From contig NC_079879.1 in the NCBI RefSeq assembly GCF_029227915.1, positions 30,384,501 to 30,448,500 of the forward strand: a stretch of 64,000 nucleotides of DNA, written 5' to 3'. The DNA is from Hydractinia symbiolongicarpus. Lineage: Eukaryota > Cnidaria > Hydrozoa > Anthoathecata > Hydractiniidae. A model generated the notes under the pieces. It was not told the origin of the DNA, searched no databases, and was given only the letters and a program-made list of their open reading frames with translations. A program made the position numbers and the translations under genes. This document shows positions 33,849 to 45,945 of the stretch, piece after piece. Every line of letters begins with the position of its first letter. Within the stretch, counting starts at the first letter, position 1.

Positions 33849-36800
33849 GTGCCGCCATGATAAATCGTCGTCTTTTAATGCAAAAAATAATGGCGCACCA
33901 CCAAGACGTTGATAAGTCTGGTCGTGGTAATAGCCCTGCCTTAGCTGTAAATAAAGTCTTTGCTAAAAACATTTTAAAACAAATAGGCGATCACAATCGA
34001 ATTAAGTCTCATAAGGAAACTGTAGATCATAGAAAATTTGAAAATAGCGAGAGAAAGAAACACACACAGAAAAATCTAAAACCTTTTTCGCCTTTAAAAA
34101 CAATGTACAGTGACTATGTTGCTGAAGAAAAGGAAATAGAAGGCAAGAAGCTTAAAAGGAAGATTATAACTCCATTTGAACAGGTGAAGAAACTTGTAAC
34201 AGATGCTGCAGAGTTTGATCAAAGTAAAAGTTCTCAGGAGGAAATGCCACACAAAATGCTACAATCCCGAAGAATTGCACTTAAAAGTAATCGAATAACA
34301 CTAGACAAACGATTATTAAATAACCATTTAAAGGTAAGCAAAAATTATATTCTTCAGTCATGTGCCACAAATTTGATTTGCAGTAAAGAACCAATATTAT
34401 ATCTTGAAGTCAAAAACGATTTATGTCAACATTACTTCATCTATCAACAAGAATATATGGTGGGAATTTGAGAAGTTATTGGCAAAAAAAAACACAAATT
34501 TCATTCAAAAAGTTGGCCGAACTTGCCCTCATGTATATAAACGCTGTTTTTGGCGAGTCTGCAACCTTATACAATACCCCTTGCATATGCAAGGGGCATT
34601 GTATAAGGTTAAAATTTAAGTATTTTTAAGTTTGCAATACACGGTACTGGCCGATAGAACCATGTTTCCAGGCCCCCACACCAATTTTCAAGTCCGTAGC
34701 TAATAGCGTGGCGTTGGCATAAGGTTGGAAAGATGGTATACTTTGGCAAAAAATATATAATGTTTTTTATTTTTAATTTTGTGTGTTTTGTTCGACAAAT
34801 TAACTCGAAACCCATAACACACATGTATAATTATTTATATATTTAAAAAGTAGAAAAGTAGATTGTTTTAATATTTTTTATATCAGTAAAATTAAAACAA
34901 TACAAAAAAAGTTTCAATAACTTAAAAAATGATAAAAATACAAAATTTTAAAAAAATTGTGGAAACCATTTTAATTTTGTCCATGTTTTGACCGTAGCGA
35001 AACAGCCATGGCATGCAGACAGTCATTAAAAAACCAGTGAAGAGGTAAACTTAAAATTGCAGTATATGTACCACAAGTGACAAGAGAAATCAAAAATTAG
35101 GTTTGATGCTTCAATTTGTCTAACAAAGAGTTTGATTTGGTTCTGTACAATACCCCTTGTGAACAATTTTTATCCATATGTGTCTTGGTTTATTTGATCC
35201 AGAAGAAAGCAATATATATATATTTGTAAATTTGTTTCAGTTAAATTTTGAAAAATACTTCAAGAAATGGTACAATAAAAAAAAAAAAAATATGGTCTGA
35301 TCGGGGTGAACCATTCTCTGTTGAGAATGAAATACGGATGTGCTATGATAAATATTCATCTATATGTATACACACCATCCGGATAAACTATCTGAGTTCA
35401 TCACTAACATATTGCCGCACGTAGTGTAGTGGGTTCGTCTGCGTCTCCCAGTTCTGGGGACCGCGGATCGAATCCCGCTCACTGCTTGGCAGTATGTTAG
35501 TGATGAACAAAGTAGTTCTTCTTCAATATGACTTACACGCATTATACTCGCCTGTCATGATCAGAGGTCTGATCGGGGTGAACCATTCTCTGTTGAGAAT
35601 GAAATACGGATATGCTATGATAAATATTCATCTATATGTATACACACCATCCGGATAAACTATCTGAGTTCATCACTAACATATTGCGGCACGTAGTGTA
35701 GTGGGTTCGTCTGTGGCTCCCAGTTCTGGGGACCGCGGATCGAATCACGCTCACTGCCAGGCAGTATGTTAGTGATGAACAAAGTAGTTCTTCTTCAATA
35801 TAGCAAGATTGTGATTATTAAAACTTATCTTCTTTGACAAAAAAAGTTTATCTAAATCAACTCAAATTATTGTGTGCGTTAAGAAAATATTTATTTTGTT
35901 CACAAGTTTCAACTTTTCCAGATAACTCCCCTCAAAGTTGTGAAATAACCTGTCCACAATATTGACATGCAATATAAGTTTGTGCTGCATGTTGTAGAGG
36001 AGTATTTTGTAAAGATGTTTTATAACCGCCATTAAGAAAATAAAGCCAAAATTTAATGATTTGATTTGACCCTATAGTAGTTTACTTAGTATGACATTGG
36101 TAAGAAATATTTTATCAGAACTAAGAAAAAGCAATTATATATATAATTTCGTTTGAGCCAACTAGAAGACTTTGGAACAGCATAAAAACTTTTGTTAGAC
36201 CAAGTTTGTAAAGCAACCAAAAAGCATACAGTTTCCGTAAAAAAAACATCAACATAGGTTTTTATTTGAAAGTACACTTCCAATATTTCTAAGACGTTTT
36301 GTTTTTTTGGCATACCCCACTTATGATATACCGAAAGTTAGCTCAAGTAAATGTAATGAGTGAGCGAACAGATTTGTCTTATATCCGTAGTATAAGTACA
36401 TATTTGTTAAATTCAAACAAATATCCAGTCAATTTATAAATTGACTCTTTTGTCATGGGAGCTTTAACATTTATTTAACATTTATAGCATACTACTGTTC
36501 ATAATCGTTTAAAAGAAGAAGATGAAATGTGGGATCAATATCGTTTACAAAAGAAAAGACAGGTAAAGTAAACACTATTTTTAGTTCCATATTTTAGCAC
36601 CCTATTTTTATATAATAGATCCCATTGTATTATGGTAGGTCATATCTTGACACACGTTTTAGTAAATATATATTTTAATAATAATGCATGTTTTGAAATA
36701 AGGCTTGCTCTTTTGAATCAAGTTACATAATGTCTTTCATCATGACCAATTTGGTAATTAGATAGACGGCATCCTTTTAAATATGTTAAAATGCGATACA

Positions 36801-38699
36801 GCTTTTCGATGCATAATGTACATATTGTAATGTTTTGGAATAAACACTTTTTGGGGAAGTTGATGTTATAAAAAGGAGAGTATTTTAAACTTCGTTCATC
36901 TCTTGCTGCATAAACATTAAAATGTGTGTTTATTGAAAAAATAATATTGAAGTGATGGGGCGTCTAACAGACAGCAATGTTTATTTGAACCATAACTATA
37001 TGTAGCGTTAATGTATTATACACTTACAATAAAAAAATACAAGAAATAGAGACAACGATCATTACAGAATATTATAAATTTAGTTCTAAACGGATACTGA
37101 CCGGTTTCGATGTTGTACTGTAAAATACAAAGGTCAAGGCCACATAACCTCGGTTTGTACTTTTGACCTTGGGTATGCTATATATTTAAGTTGCTATATC
37201 CAAGCCACCAAGAAATAAAAAATGCATGTTCGATTTTGATAATTTTTGAATTCAAGATCGTTCTATTTTAAAATTTTGTAAGTACGCAAAACAAATTCGA
37301 ATCATTGTTTATGTGAATTGAAACGAAAAGATGGTTTAAGTGAGCCACTTTTACATTTTTTGTGTGCTATGAAAATGTTTTTTATTTGTTTACGTTTTTA
37401 TTTCACCATTTTAATGATGGCTTCCAAAACCGGTTAGTATAGCTTCATAGATGTTAAAATAAGCCGTAAATCAATTAAATCATCGGCTTTGTTCATACTA
37501 ACTGTTTTTTTGTATCAGTCAGGTAATAATGGTTTATACTGTTTCAGGTTGCCTCATTAAAATCAAGGAGCGCTAGTATGGATGAAAAAAATGCAAGATA
37601 CGGAGGGTCAATGTATTGTGACCGCGAATCAGCCCATGTAAAATCTCAAGAAATTCGCTCGACACGCGATGAAGTGCCGATATTTGGTAAGTGGACTCAA
37701 AAATTGATGGAAGAAAAAGAAAAAGACCCAGAGCTTTGGGGACATGATGGTTTTAAATCGATTTATAGGGAGGACTTAAAAATTGCGAAAAAAAGAGAAA
37801 AGAAAAAGAGCAGCACTATACGAATAAGTAGTACCGAAAGCGAAAGTGAAGAAAGTGAAGAAGAATGTTCAAATAAAAGAAGACGTGTGGTAAAAACAAT
37901 CAGCAGGTCCAATGACGTCCAAAAACCTGTCACAAGAAAAGTGAGCATCAAAAAAATAATTTTGGATAATTTGAATCAACATAATGAAGATAAAACAAGT
38001 CTAAAAAAGAAAAAAAGGACACCGAAAATTGAACGCAAAATTCAAGGCCTTCACGCGGATGAACTGGAGGAGACTGAGAGAAAGAAACCTATTAAAGTTA
38101 GAACTGTCGAAAAATGGGGACATGATGGATTTAATGAGCTCAACGATGGAGGCTGCAGTGATAGTCCTAAGAAAAAAGTAAAAAGCCTTGCGGTTATAAA
38201 ACGATCCACATCATCAAACATTGCAGATGAGGAAAACACAAAAGGCGTAAATGCTAACAATGAAATATCGTCTGCGTCATCTAAGTTTATCGATAACTCT
38301 CGTGAAAAGAATGTGTGGAGGAGATTACATGATGATAGCGTGAACAGGGAATCTTTAAAAAACAGTATCCACGGTGAAGTGCCAAAGAAAAATGGCAGGT
38401 TAGTGCTTTCAAAAAAGATCGAGCAAAAGAGGTCTGAAATTGTTCAGCACATTTCGTCTGATGATGAGAAGTATATTCGAGAAAAAAAAGTTAAAAAGAC
38501 AACGAAAAAAAAACCGCGAAAGTATTTATCTAGCAGTGATGAAGAGAGTGATATTAGTAGTAGTGATAGCGATTCCAGTTTTACAGAGAGTTCTACCGAC
38601 GAACGTCACAAGAAACTTAAAAAGAAACGGCTAAAACGCACCAAAGTTAAACACACTTTTTCTGATTACGACAGCGACTTTAAGCCGAAAAAGCGCTAG
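33824..38699 (+). CDS. NKAPD1: NKAPD1-like (C11orf57-like) nuclear protein, three exons
   Basis: Exons 33824-34333, 36488-36562 and 37548-38699 join in phase 0 to at most 578 aa. The tiny exon 2, HTTVHNRLKEEDEMWDQYRL, matches the RHTDAHNKIQEESDMWKIREL core of vertebrate NKAPD1, and exon 3 has ELWGHDGFKSIYREDL, matching DRWGHSGYKELYPEEF. The remainder of exon 3 is disordered, Lys/Ser/Glu-rich (SSTESESEESEEE, RKYLSSSDEESDISSSDSD), typical of splicing-speckle-like nuclear proteins; actual function is poorly known. Oddities: an N-terminal extension of about 150 aa, a second copy of the core motif in it (NKVFAKNILKQIGDHNRIK, near residue 43), and a second WGHDGF near residue 385. Several in-frame ATGs (33824, 33857, 33878, 33890) make the start uncertain. 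Intron 1 holds SINE-like repeats. Confidence 0.82.
34563..34610. repeat. 48-bp palindrome in NKAPD1-like intron 1
   Basis: Two 24-nt arms with no loop, AACCTTATACAATACCCCTT and onward, paired with one mismatch. A partial copy of the motif (TACAATACCCCTTG) occurs at about 35146-35160, so this is probably the end or whole of a small repeat family. Confidence 0.8.
35294..35529 (+). repeat. tRNA-derived SINE-like cassette, copy 1
   Basis: About 236 bases. The core at 35414-35485 resembles a tRNA, with an A-box-like TAGTGTAGTGG and a B-box-like GGATCGAATCC, but its acceptor arms do not pair well, so it is not a working tRNA gene. The core is bracketed by exact 16-nt inverted repeats (GTTCATCACTAACATA at 35396-35411 and its complement at 35493-35508). 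Confidence 0.7.
35566..35801 (+). repeat. tRNA-derived SINE-like cassette, copy 2
   Basis: Direct tandem copy of 35294-35529, offset by 272 bases and differing at only a few positions (for example GTGGCTCCC for GCGTCTCCC in the tRNA-like core). A 36-base spacer separates the two. Both lie in intron 1 of the NKAPD1-like gene. Confidence 0.75.
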
Positions 38700-41601
38700 A
38701 TATTCGCGTAAAGCGTGACCACGACTTTACGACGGAATGTTACTTTTTAAACTTTTTAAACCTGTATGATGAAGTAATTTTTTTAATTTTAAATTTTATG
38801 TTTTTAAAGTATCTGAGACCTTCTGTAATTTTTTTCTCAATGCTACAATAAGTAGATGGGAAAAAAGATTATTAAAGTGTGAAGCAAAATTACATTTTTT
38901 TCACACACATTTTTAAAAAAACACAAAATTTTGGCTAAGCCTCAATGTTGCTTATATTTCTAGATTTGCAGCCTTCAATGTTTCTTATTGGTTGACTATC
39001 ACATGTTGGATTGCTCAGTTAGGTTGACGCGCTAATAAAAATCAAACTTCTGTTTTAATTAAGCTTGCTGCTATATGATTTACTTTACTCTGTTATTTTA
39101 AAGGGATATGAGACTTGTTGCTCGTAAGATGTTGCTTACCATAGAGTATAAAAAAATGCGAGAATGAAAATACGCGGAGTGAAATTAGCCCATTTGGTAT
39201 TTCTGGCGTGGCGCAGGCACGTCATTTTAATTATCATTCTTAACATGCTTTTTTTCTTTAGACCAATTTTGGCCTCATGATTACAACAGCGACCGTTGAA
39301 AATCAATCTCCTACAAGGCGTGTTTAAAAGAGTCTGTACATTTTTGTTTACTTCGTTGAATTTATAGAATAATTCGAATTTCCACCTTTACGGCGGATTT
39401 ACCAAAGCGTCTCGGTGATATTTAACGTTAAGTTTGAGGTAGTTGCCAGTCAGAATTATTGCTGAGCATTCTTTCTGCTTATTGAAGTAAACCTTGTTGT
39501 GACCTACACCTAAGCTCCACATTACGTACCCATGTACTGCACTGATTCTTTCAGTGCTGGTGACAAGCAGGGCGTGTCATATGGGTTATCATTTTGTAAA
39601 GGGCATGTCTTAATCTTCCGACTATGTTTTTTTGAAAAGTGTGAATTTTAAACAAGATCAAGAGCCCCCGCTCTTTTTTATGCGCCGCCTCGCATCGAAA
39701 CGGCACTTGTGAATTACTTTTCACTGTGCGAAAGAGTTTTATTAATTTTCGCCGGTATTTATTTTACGAAATTATCTACCCACTACATATTCAAGGTACT
39801 ATTTTCAAAAGCCCTATAATTCGTTAGCTTCACAGAGTCGCATGTATTTGTGAATGTTTTATTGAAAAAAACATTTTATATAGCTACATTATTTCGTAAA
39901 AATCAATACTCGCAAAATTATTTACAAAGAATCATCCACCAAAATCAATACTCGCGAAATGTAATTTTTACCGACATGTTTTCCGATTTTAAAGATTTCG
40001 GGAAAGAAATTTTCTTTTCGGATTCTGCCCTGCAAGCAAACGCGAAAATTAAGCGCATACGCTTTTAGTAGCGCATCTAATAAAAATTCGATAGCTCAAT
40101 ACTGTTCTTTTTTCGTTTTAACCAGCGCTAAATACCAATGTGTACCAAAAAAGTAGTTGTTTTTTGTGTGTCAAGAAAAGAAAGTCACTGGTGAATAAAT
40201 TAATATGAAAGAAAAACCAGGCGAGATTTATTTTTGTGACGCCGGCGGGTTATTTTTGACGTGACGCTCTACCACAGAAGTTAGTGTTTCTTTAGAGCTA
40301 ACAAACTTCCAGGATTTACAACCCCATCAAAATTATAAGCATTTTGGATTGCCGTTTCTTTATATCGACGAAGTGATAAAAGACAAAAAGCATTGAAAAA
40401 GCGATAATCCCGATGGCATGACAATAGTACATTGATAATATTAAGATTCGACACCATGTCAATATTTTGGATTATGTTGCATAGTTGCAGATACTTTTGA
40501 AACGGCAAAATAAATGCGAGATTGGCTTCTTCTCTAAAATCAATCAAAGCAGATTTTTCAGATTGTCAATTATTAAAAAGTAACTCATTTAAAGGTTTTT
40601 TCCACCACCTACTACTTTTTCCACCACCTACTACTTTTGACATTTTTTTTCTGCCATTATTTGATTAACGTTGACGTTTTTCAAGACTATAAGGACTTCA
40701 CAATTTTTTTATATTGATTGGAAGACATTTGAGATTTTTCTAAAAAGAAAGAGAAGATTGGAGGATGTAACAAAATTCTGGCAAATGCACACTTTTGAGG
40801 GTCACTCGAGACTACAAACTTTAAAATGGCATACATTTGTACAAAGTCACGTTAAAGGAAATTTAAGGAAAAAGTTCCGAATACTAGGGAGTCCACAACT
40901 TTAACTTTTTACGAAATAAAAAGCTAGGTTAGGAGGTTTTAGGAATCAATACCTTTAGTTTAAATTTTAGGTTTTTTAGGAGATTTAAGATGTGGCAACT
41001 TGAAATAATGCTACTTTTAAAGGGGAATAAGACTTTTTATGATTTTCTGATTTTGTTCATTACAGTCTTCATTGATAAATGAATCATGAAAAGAAATATC
41101 GACTGAATATATTACAAAAATTACAAGAAAAAGGTTAAAAAATTATTATCGTAAAAAGAGCACTATCAATTAGTGCTATAAATAAATTAAATACGCTAAT
41201 ATACAACTTCAGACGCAGACCTCTAAAATAATAAATTTGAAAAATTTGAATTAAAAAGGAGTCTGCATTTAAAGTTGTATAATTCCACAATTATAAAAAC
41301 AATCAAAAACACCCCTAAAGTTATTCTTTTAGTTTAATTCTTTTGTCATTGTACAATAAACGTCACACAATCCTGATATTTTTAGCTAACACCCAACCAA
41401 AGTTGAATTGGCTGAACAAAAAAGTATTTGCGAGGATTGGAAGGCAAAAAAGCGAGAAATCGTATGCAGGAAGACCTTAAATGTTTAAGTAAAATTTCTG
41501 AGGTTATTTCAAAAAGACGACAAAGTTTTGTACGAGTCAAAATGACTAGCGTTCGTTTGGTTTTAAATTCCACACAACCACGTATGAAAAAAATGTTCGT
41601 G
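38700..41601. other. Intergenic region between NKAPD1-like and MATH genes
   Basis: About 2.9 kb with no confident gene. Frames at 40281-40547 (minus) and 40671-40904 (plus) have protein-like composition but no recognised domain. A 20-base direct repeat of TTCCACCACCTACTACTTTT lies at about 40600-40637. At 41201-41280 an imperfect inverted repeat (ATACAACTT...AAGTTGTAT) looks like a small MITE. Confidence 0.5.
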
Positions 41602-43459
41602 TTAAAACGCCTGTGGTACTTCTACCACACATTTGATAAATAACGAATCATCAAGCAAAAAGTTCTTTTTCTCGATATCCTCGTGCACGATAAAATCATC
41701 AAAACCTACTATAATCGATTTGTCATCTTTATGCGGACGCGATATACCGTTATGTTTTATCGATAGATCACGCACTCGCACCAAGTCTAATCGTTTGTTA
41801 CTATCACTATCTTGACTAATTAAGTAAAATGTATAACACGGTTTGATCGGCCAATTAAGAACAGGATCGAATTCGCCCGCCATAACTCGAACATAAAGTG
41901 ATAAACATTTCTTATCGCCCTTTCCTCGTCCGTTCAAGTAAGCCCAAAGAGAAAGCCGGTAACCGAAAGGACCGGTTGTGAATGGTTCAGATCGGCTCGG
42001 GTCATCGTAACTACCGGACTGAATTTTTTTTAGCTTTTTAGTGAATCCATTGATTCTCCACACGATCTCTCCTCGATGAATCGTATTTAGTCGCGATAAT
42101 AAACACGGACTAGAGCCAGTCGTACCAGTGCTATCATCGGAATTTTTACGAAGTACTCTTTTAGGCGAGTCTTCGCTTAAAGCCACCAACTTCGGATTGG
42201 ATGGAGGTAGTTTAGACGGAGATGTCGCACCATTCTCAACTAAGTGATTTCGGCTAGTGTCGAATTTATTACGAATGCTTTGCATTTGAAAACGCAGCTC
42301 ATCCACAACGGATGCTTGAAGTTCTTTTTGTACCTCAAATGTATTTTGTAATTTTTCCAATTCTTCATTTTTCGCGTCTGCAAGCCCCGTATAAAGGAAG
42401 TTTAATTTTTCAAAGTCGTTTTGTAATTTTTGAAGTTTACTTTCGAAAGCTTTGTTTTTCTGCTGCTCCTCTTTTAGTTTACTTCGTAGTTGCTGCAGTA
42501 CCTCTGATTGTTCTTTGATTAATTTTACGGCAGACGATAAATCTTGTTCATTATCATTAGTTGAACCTTTATTTTTGTATCCCTGCCAAAAAAAAATTAA
42601 AAATACTAGTGGAATTCAGACATATCAAAACACAAATTATTACTGCAAGAAAATTAATTTATTCGTTTGGGTAGACTGAAAAACACGTTTATGTAATCCT
42701 TAGATCGTTTTCTTTTGTGAGTCATCAAACGCTATGAGAGTCATCAAACGCTGTGAGAGTCATCAAACGCTATGAGAGTCATCAAACGCTGTGAGAGTCA
42801 TGAAACGTTGTAAGGCTTCTCTCAAAGACGTTAGTGGTAAAATTTCAACGTGACTTATTTCGTGTATGGGTATAATGAGGCTACATGTTTTTTTATAACA
42901 AACATACTTCTTGGGTTCTGGCTGGATGCTTCCTAACTTTAAAGGATCTTTTAAAAATTTACAGCCTTGCTTTTTATGCCTTAATAATGATTTCAGCAGG
43001 AGCCCTTTTAATTTATCAATTTAGATAATTCATAATTTTTTTCTGTACCTAAAATCGTGTTTTTTATATAAGAACTCAAAGTGAAAATAGGCGACAGAAA
43101 GCGCAACTAAATTAAAACGAAGTTCAAGTCATGAATATGTACAAAAAAATAAGTCAAAACCAGGCTTACAATATCTCCGTCGGTGTCTAGCAGCCGTTCT
43201 TTTTCGTCACTCATCTTCGATATAAGCACTTGATCGTTCTAAAACAAAAACAGTATTTCCATTGCATATAAGCTAGAAATATGTGTACGTAACATACACA
43301 GTAATAACAAAATAAAAAATTATCTGCACGCGGTACTGTTATTCACAAATCTACAACTTAAAAATTAAACAGAAATTTGATATGAATCTTAATGAGGGGC
43401 TTACAAATCAATATTACCTCATTGCATAGGACGATGTAGTTGTTTTTAACAGCAAACAT
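41602..43459 (-). CDS. Coiled-coil MATH (TRAF-C) domain protein without RING
   Basis: Exons 43459-43418, 43238-43170 and 42582-41602 join in phase 0 to about 363 aa. The protein starts MFAVKNNYIVLCNE, then MSDEKERLLDTDGDI, a coiled coil (EQSEVLQQLRSKLKEEQQKN onward, about residues 50-150), a Ser/Pro linker, and a C-terminal MATH/TRAF-C domain from about residue 209: EIVWRINGFTKKLKKIQSG, GYRLSLWAYLNGRGKGDKKC, LSLYVRVMAGEFDPVLNWP, and GFDDFIVHE near the end. TRAF-C domains trimerise through the coiled coil and bind receptor tails in TNF-receptor/NF-kB type signalling (family knowledge). No RING or TRAF zinc fingers are encoded in the exons I can find, so it may be a RING-less adaptor; further upstream exons cannot be excluded. 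Exon 3 and its domain are certain; the two small exons rest on splice and phase agreement. Confidence 0.8.
42719..42811. repeat. 19-bp tandem repeat in MATH gene intron 2
   Basis: About 4.7 copies of GAGTCATCAAACGCTATGA, alternating CTATGA and CTGTGA. It lies within 140 bases of the acceptor of exon 3. One copy junction contains TGAGTCA, an AP-1-type sequence, which may be incidental. Confidence 0.85.
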
Positions 43460-45660
43460 TTTTAATCGTTGCTAATTTTTATTTTATTTTATTAGATAAA
43501 CTAACTGAAGAATACGTTTGTTGTTGTGAAACTAATAATCCACACACATTATATCAACACTTGAACTTTAAGGCCAATGAAAGTCTTTCTACACAAACAG
43601 ATTAAAATAAAAATATTCCCAACAAGTTGGAATGACTCGAAAAAACTTTAATTTGAATAATTACAAACAACCACCACAAAAAGTACACATTCTTTGACAA
43701 GTATTTCCTATCTAAGTGGACAAACATCTCTATGGAACAATCTGTCTTGTTGTATGTGCGACATAACTTATTTATAAAGCAGATTAATACTTTCATTATA
43801 AGCTATATACTCAGAAAACAAAACTAATATTTTCAATGTATACAAAAGAAAGCTTTTTTAGTCAGCAGGCTATATATCTCGTTGTAATTTGTCCTTTCTA
43901 TCATTCTAATTATCTTAATTATCCACAGGTCTATACTGTATGACTTGTACTGTTCTGATAAAACATTACAGCCACACATGGGGACACTACACAGTTTTTT
44001 ACAACATGGTTCCAACAACTCATTTTTTAAACTCATCTCTTGTTCTCTCTTTTACTTAAACATCAAAAAAGATTATGAAAACATTTACAAAGAGTTATTT
44101 CAACTTCCAAAATCACCTGTCTTGTTATATCCTATTCTGCATGAATAATTTAAAAAATCCTATGATCATTTAAGCAACCCCCTGGAAATGCCTAATTTTT
44201 TTTTACATTTTTATATTCATAGCTACAGTTGCAAGGGGGTTGTATGGTCTGCTACTCAAATCTTGAATTTGATTTTATGAATAGGATTTTAAAAGGATAG
44301 ATGTTTGTTTTTCAGAATTTTATTTTCTTACTTCCATGAAGTAAGAAATGAAAGATTAATAAACAAATTAAAAACAAACGACTATTGAGACTACAGTACA
44401 TCAATGTTACAAATGCCTCCTTAAATGGCTTTCATGCAAAACTCTTTTAATTTGTTAAAATATCTCGAAAGTTGCAGTTGAAACAATATAATTTCAGCCT
44501 TGTGTTTCTTAAATTCACGTTTCTTATAAAAATTTGGACAGTGCTAATTGTAAAGAATTCTATGAACTAAATATTTCACGAGACATTTTCTTTGATTCAT
44601 CTCAGGTTTATCTATTCCACCTTTAGACAAAAAATGTATTTTTATCACAATAAAAATATAAGAAGTTGTTTTAAAGTTTTATCGTGTTGTATAAACAAGA
44701 TTACCCACCCCACATCCTGATTAAACTATCTAGTTATACTAAAAAAACAGTTTGTCTATCCATCATAAAATTTTACAGCACAAGGAGTGACATCCCTTTC
44801 CCTTTTTTCTTAGAACATTTCTATCAATATCTTGCAAGTGGTAGTGCACTAGTGGTAAGCAAACAATTAAACAGACAAAACCTTCAATCCAATAATGAGT
44901 TGCCATTCAACAATTTTTGGAGATTTTATGGTATTTGAGTATCCTGATAAAATTTAGGAAAAACATTTTTTTAGTCAATTTGACTCGCGCTAAGAAGATA
45001 ATGTTTTATATCTTTAACATGATTTAAATTTTATCTTCCAAGAAATATAAAAACTAAATAAAACTTTCATATAAAAACCAAATTGAAACTTTTTTAAATT
45101 TTTTCTCAGAAAACAATTCGAAATCCTAAATTGCAAGAGTTTATCTTGCAAATAATTTCAAATTTTAGATACTGTGAATATCTCAACTTGAGGATTTTGG
45201 AAAGTTTTTTTTTGAACTTGTGAAAGTTTTCCTGAATAAAGTAGCTGATTTTTCATTGGATAACCATCCAGCTAAAGTAAGCAATGTACACTCTAGCTAT
45301 TCAAGGACATATAATAAAAGTTTTCATTGTAATCAATACAAAACGCAAAAAAATGGCTTGTCACAATTTAGTTTTCTAGGTTATCTTAAAAGTTCGTCAA
45401 AAATTTAAGGTATTTCCAGCTTTTTCATGCACACTTTTTAAATTCAAGGCTCTTTAAGGTTTCTTAGGTTTGCAGGCTCGTGGCAACCCTGGATAGTCTA
45501 GTTAATAGGTATGCAGTTTAATGAATCCTACATACATTTAGTTAAACTTTACCATTGTCTTAATAAAAGAATAGACACAAATAAGAATTATCAAAAAGAT
45601 GAGAAAACCCAACACTAAGAAAACATAAAACATTCCAAGCAAAGAAAGTGTGAGACTAAC
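43460..45660. other. Intergenic region upstream of MATH gene
   Basis: AT-rich, holds the presumed MATH gene promoter. At about 45150-45250 the sequence GAAAGTTTTCCTGAATAAAG with GTAGCTGAT resembles the end of the MITE at 33.4 kb, a decayed copy. No confident gene. Confidence 0.5.
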
Positions 45661-45945
45661 CTTGTCTTGTTGTTGAAGATGTCATCCAGATCACTAAAAA
45701 CCAAGCAAATATCACAAATCATTGAGAAACATCAATGTCTTTGCGTTTTACTTCACTTTCTCATCAGGCTCTTACTATCAGCAAAAATCTTTTTTTTCCA
45801 AAGAAATATTCAATCTCATGGCATGAAAATTTAGTATGTTAATGGCAGTAACCCAACTTAAAACACATGTGAAGGAAATATCAAAAAAATTCTTTTCTAA
45901 AATTCATAACAAAAAAAATCTCACTTGCCTCTTGATCAGAGCCAT
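45661..45945 (-). CDS. Possible two-exon start of an unidentified gene
   Basis: Exon 45945-45929 (ATG, 17 bases) ends AAGAG before GCAAGT, a good non-canonical GC donor. Exon 45693-45661 (33 bases) sits between TTTTTAG and GTTAGT. Joined in frame they read MALIKSDLDDIFNNKT; using the nearby GT donor instead would give an immediate stop. Short S/E-x-DDIF starts occur in some small eukaryotic proteins of unknown function (DUF1764-like), but I could not find the later exons on this strand. Tentative. Confidence 0.35.

Noticed and set aside
35414-35485. tRNA gene
   Set aside because: A- and B-box-like motifs exist but the acceptor arms pair poorly and two near-identical copies sit in larger repeat units, so a SINE-like origin fits better.
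40281-40904. Frames MIDFREEANLAF... (minus) and MTFFKTIRTSQF... (plus)
   Set aside because: Protein-like composition but no family match and no supporting exons; left as unannotated intergenic sequence.
42719-42811. CRISPR-like array
   Set aside because: Units follow each other directly without spacers in an intron of an animal gene; a plain tandem repeat.
43833-44148. Overlapping frames of about 67 aa on both strands
   Set aside because: No splice-consistent extension, no domain, composition like AT-rich non-coding DNA.
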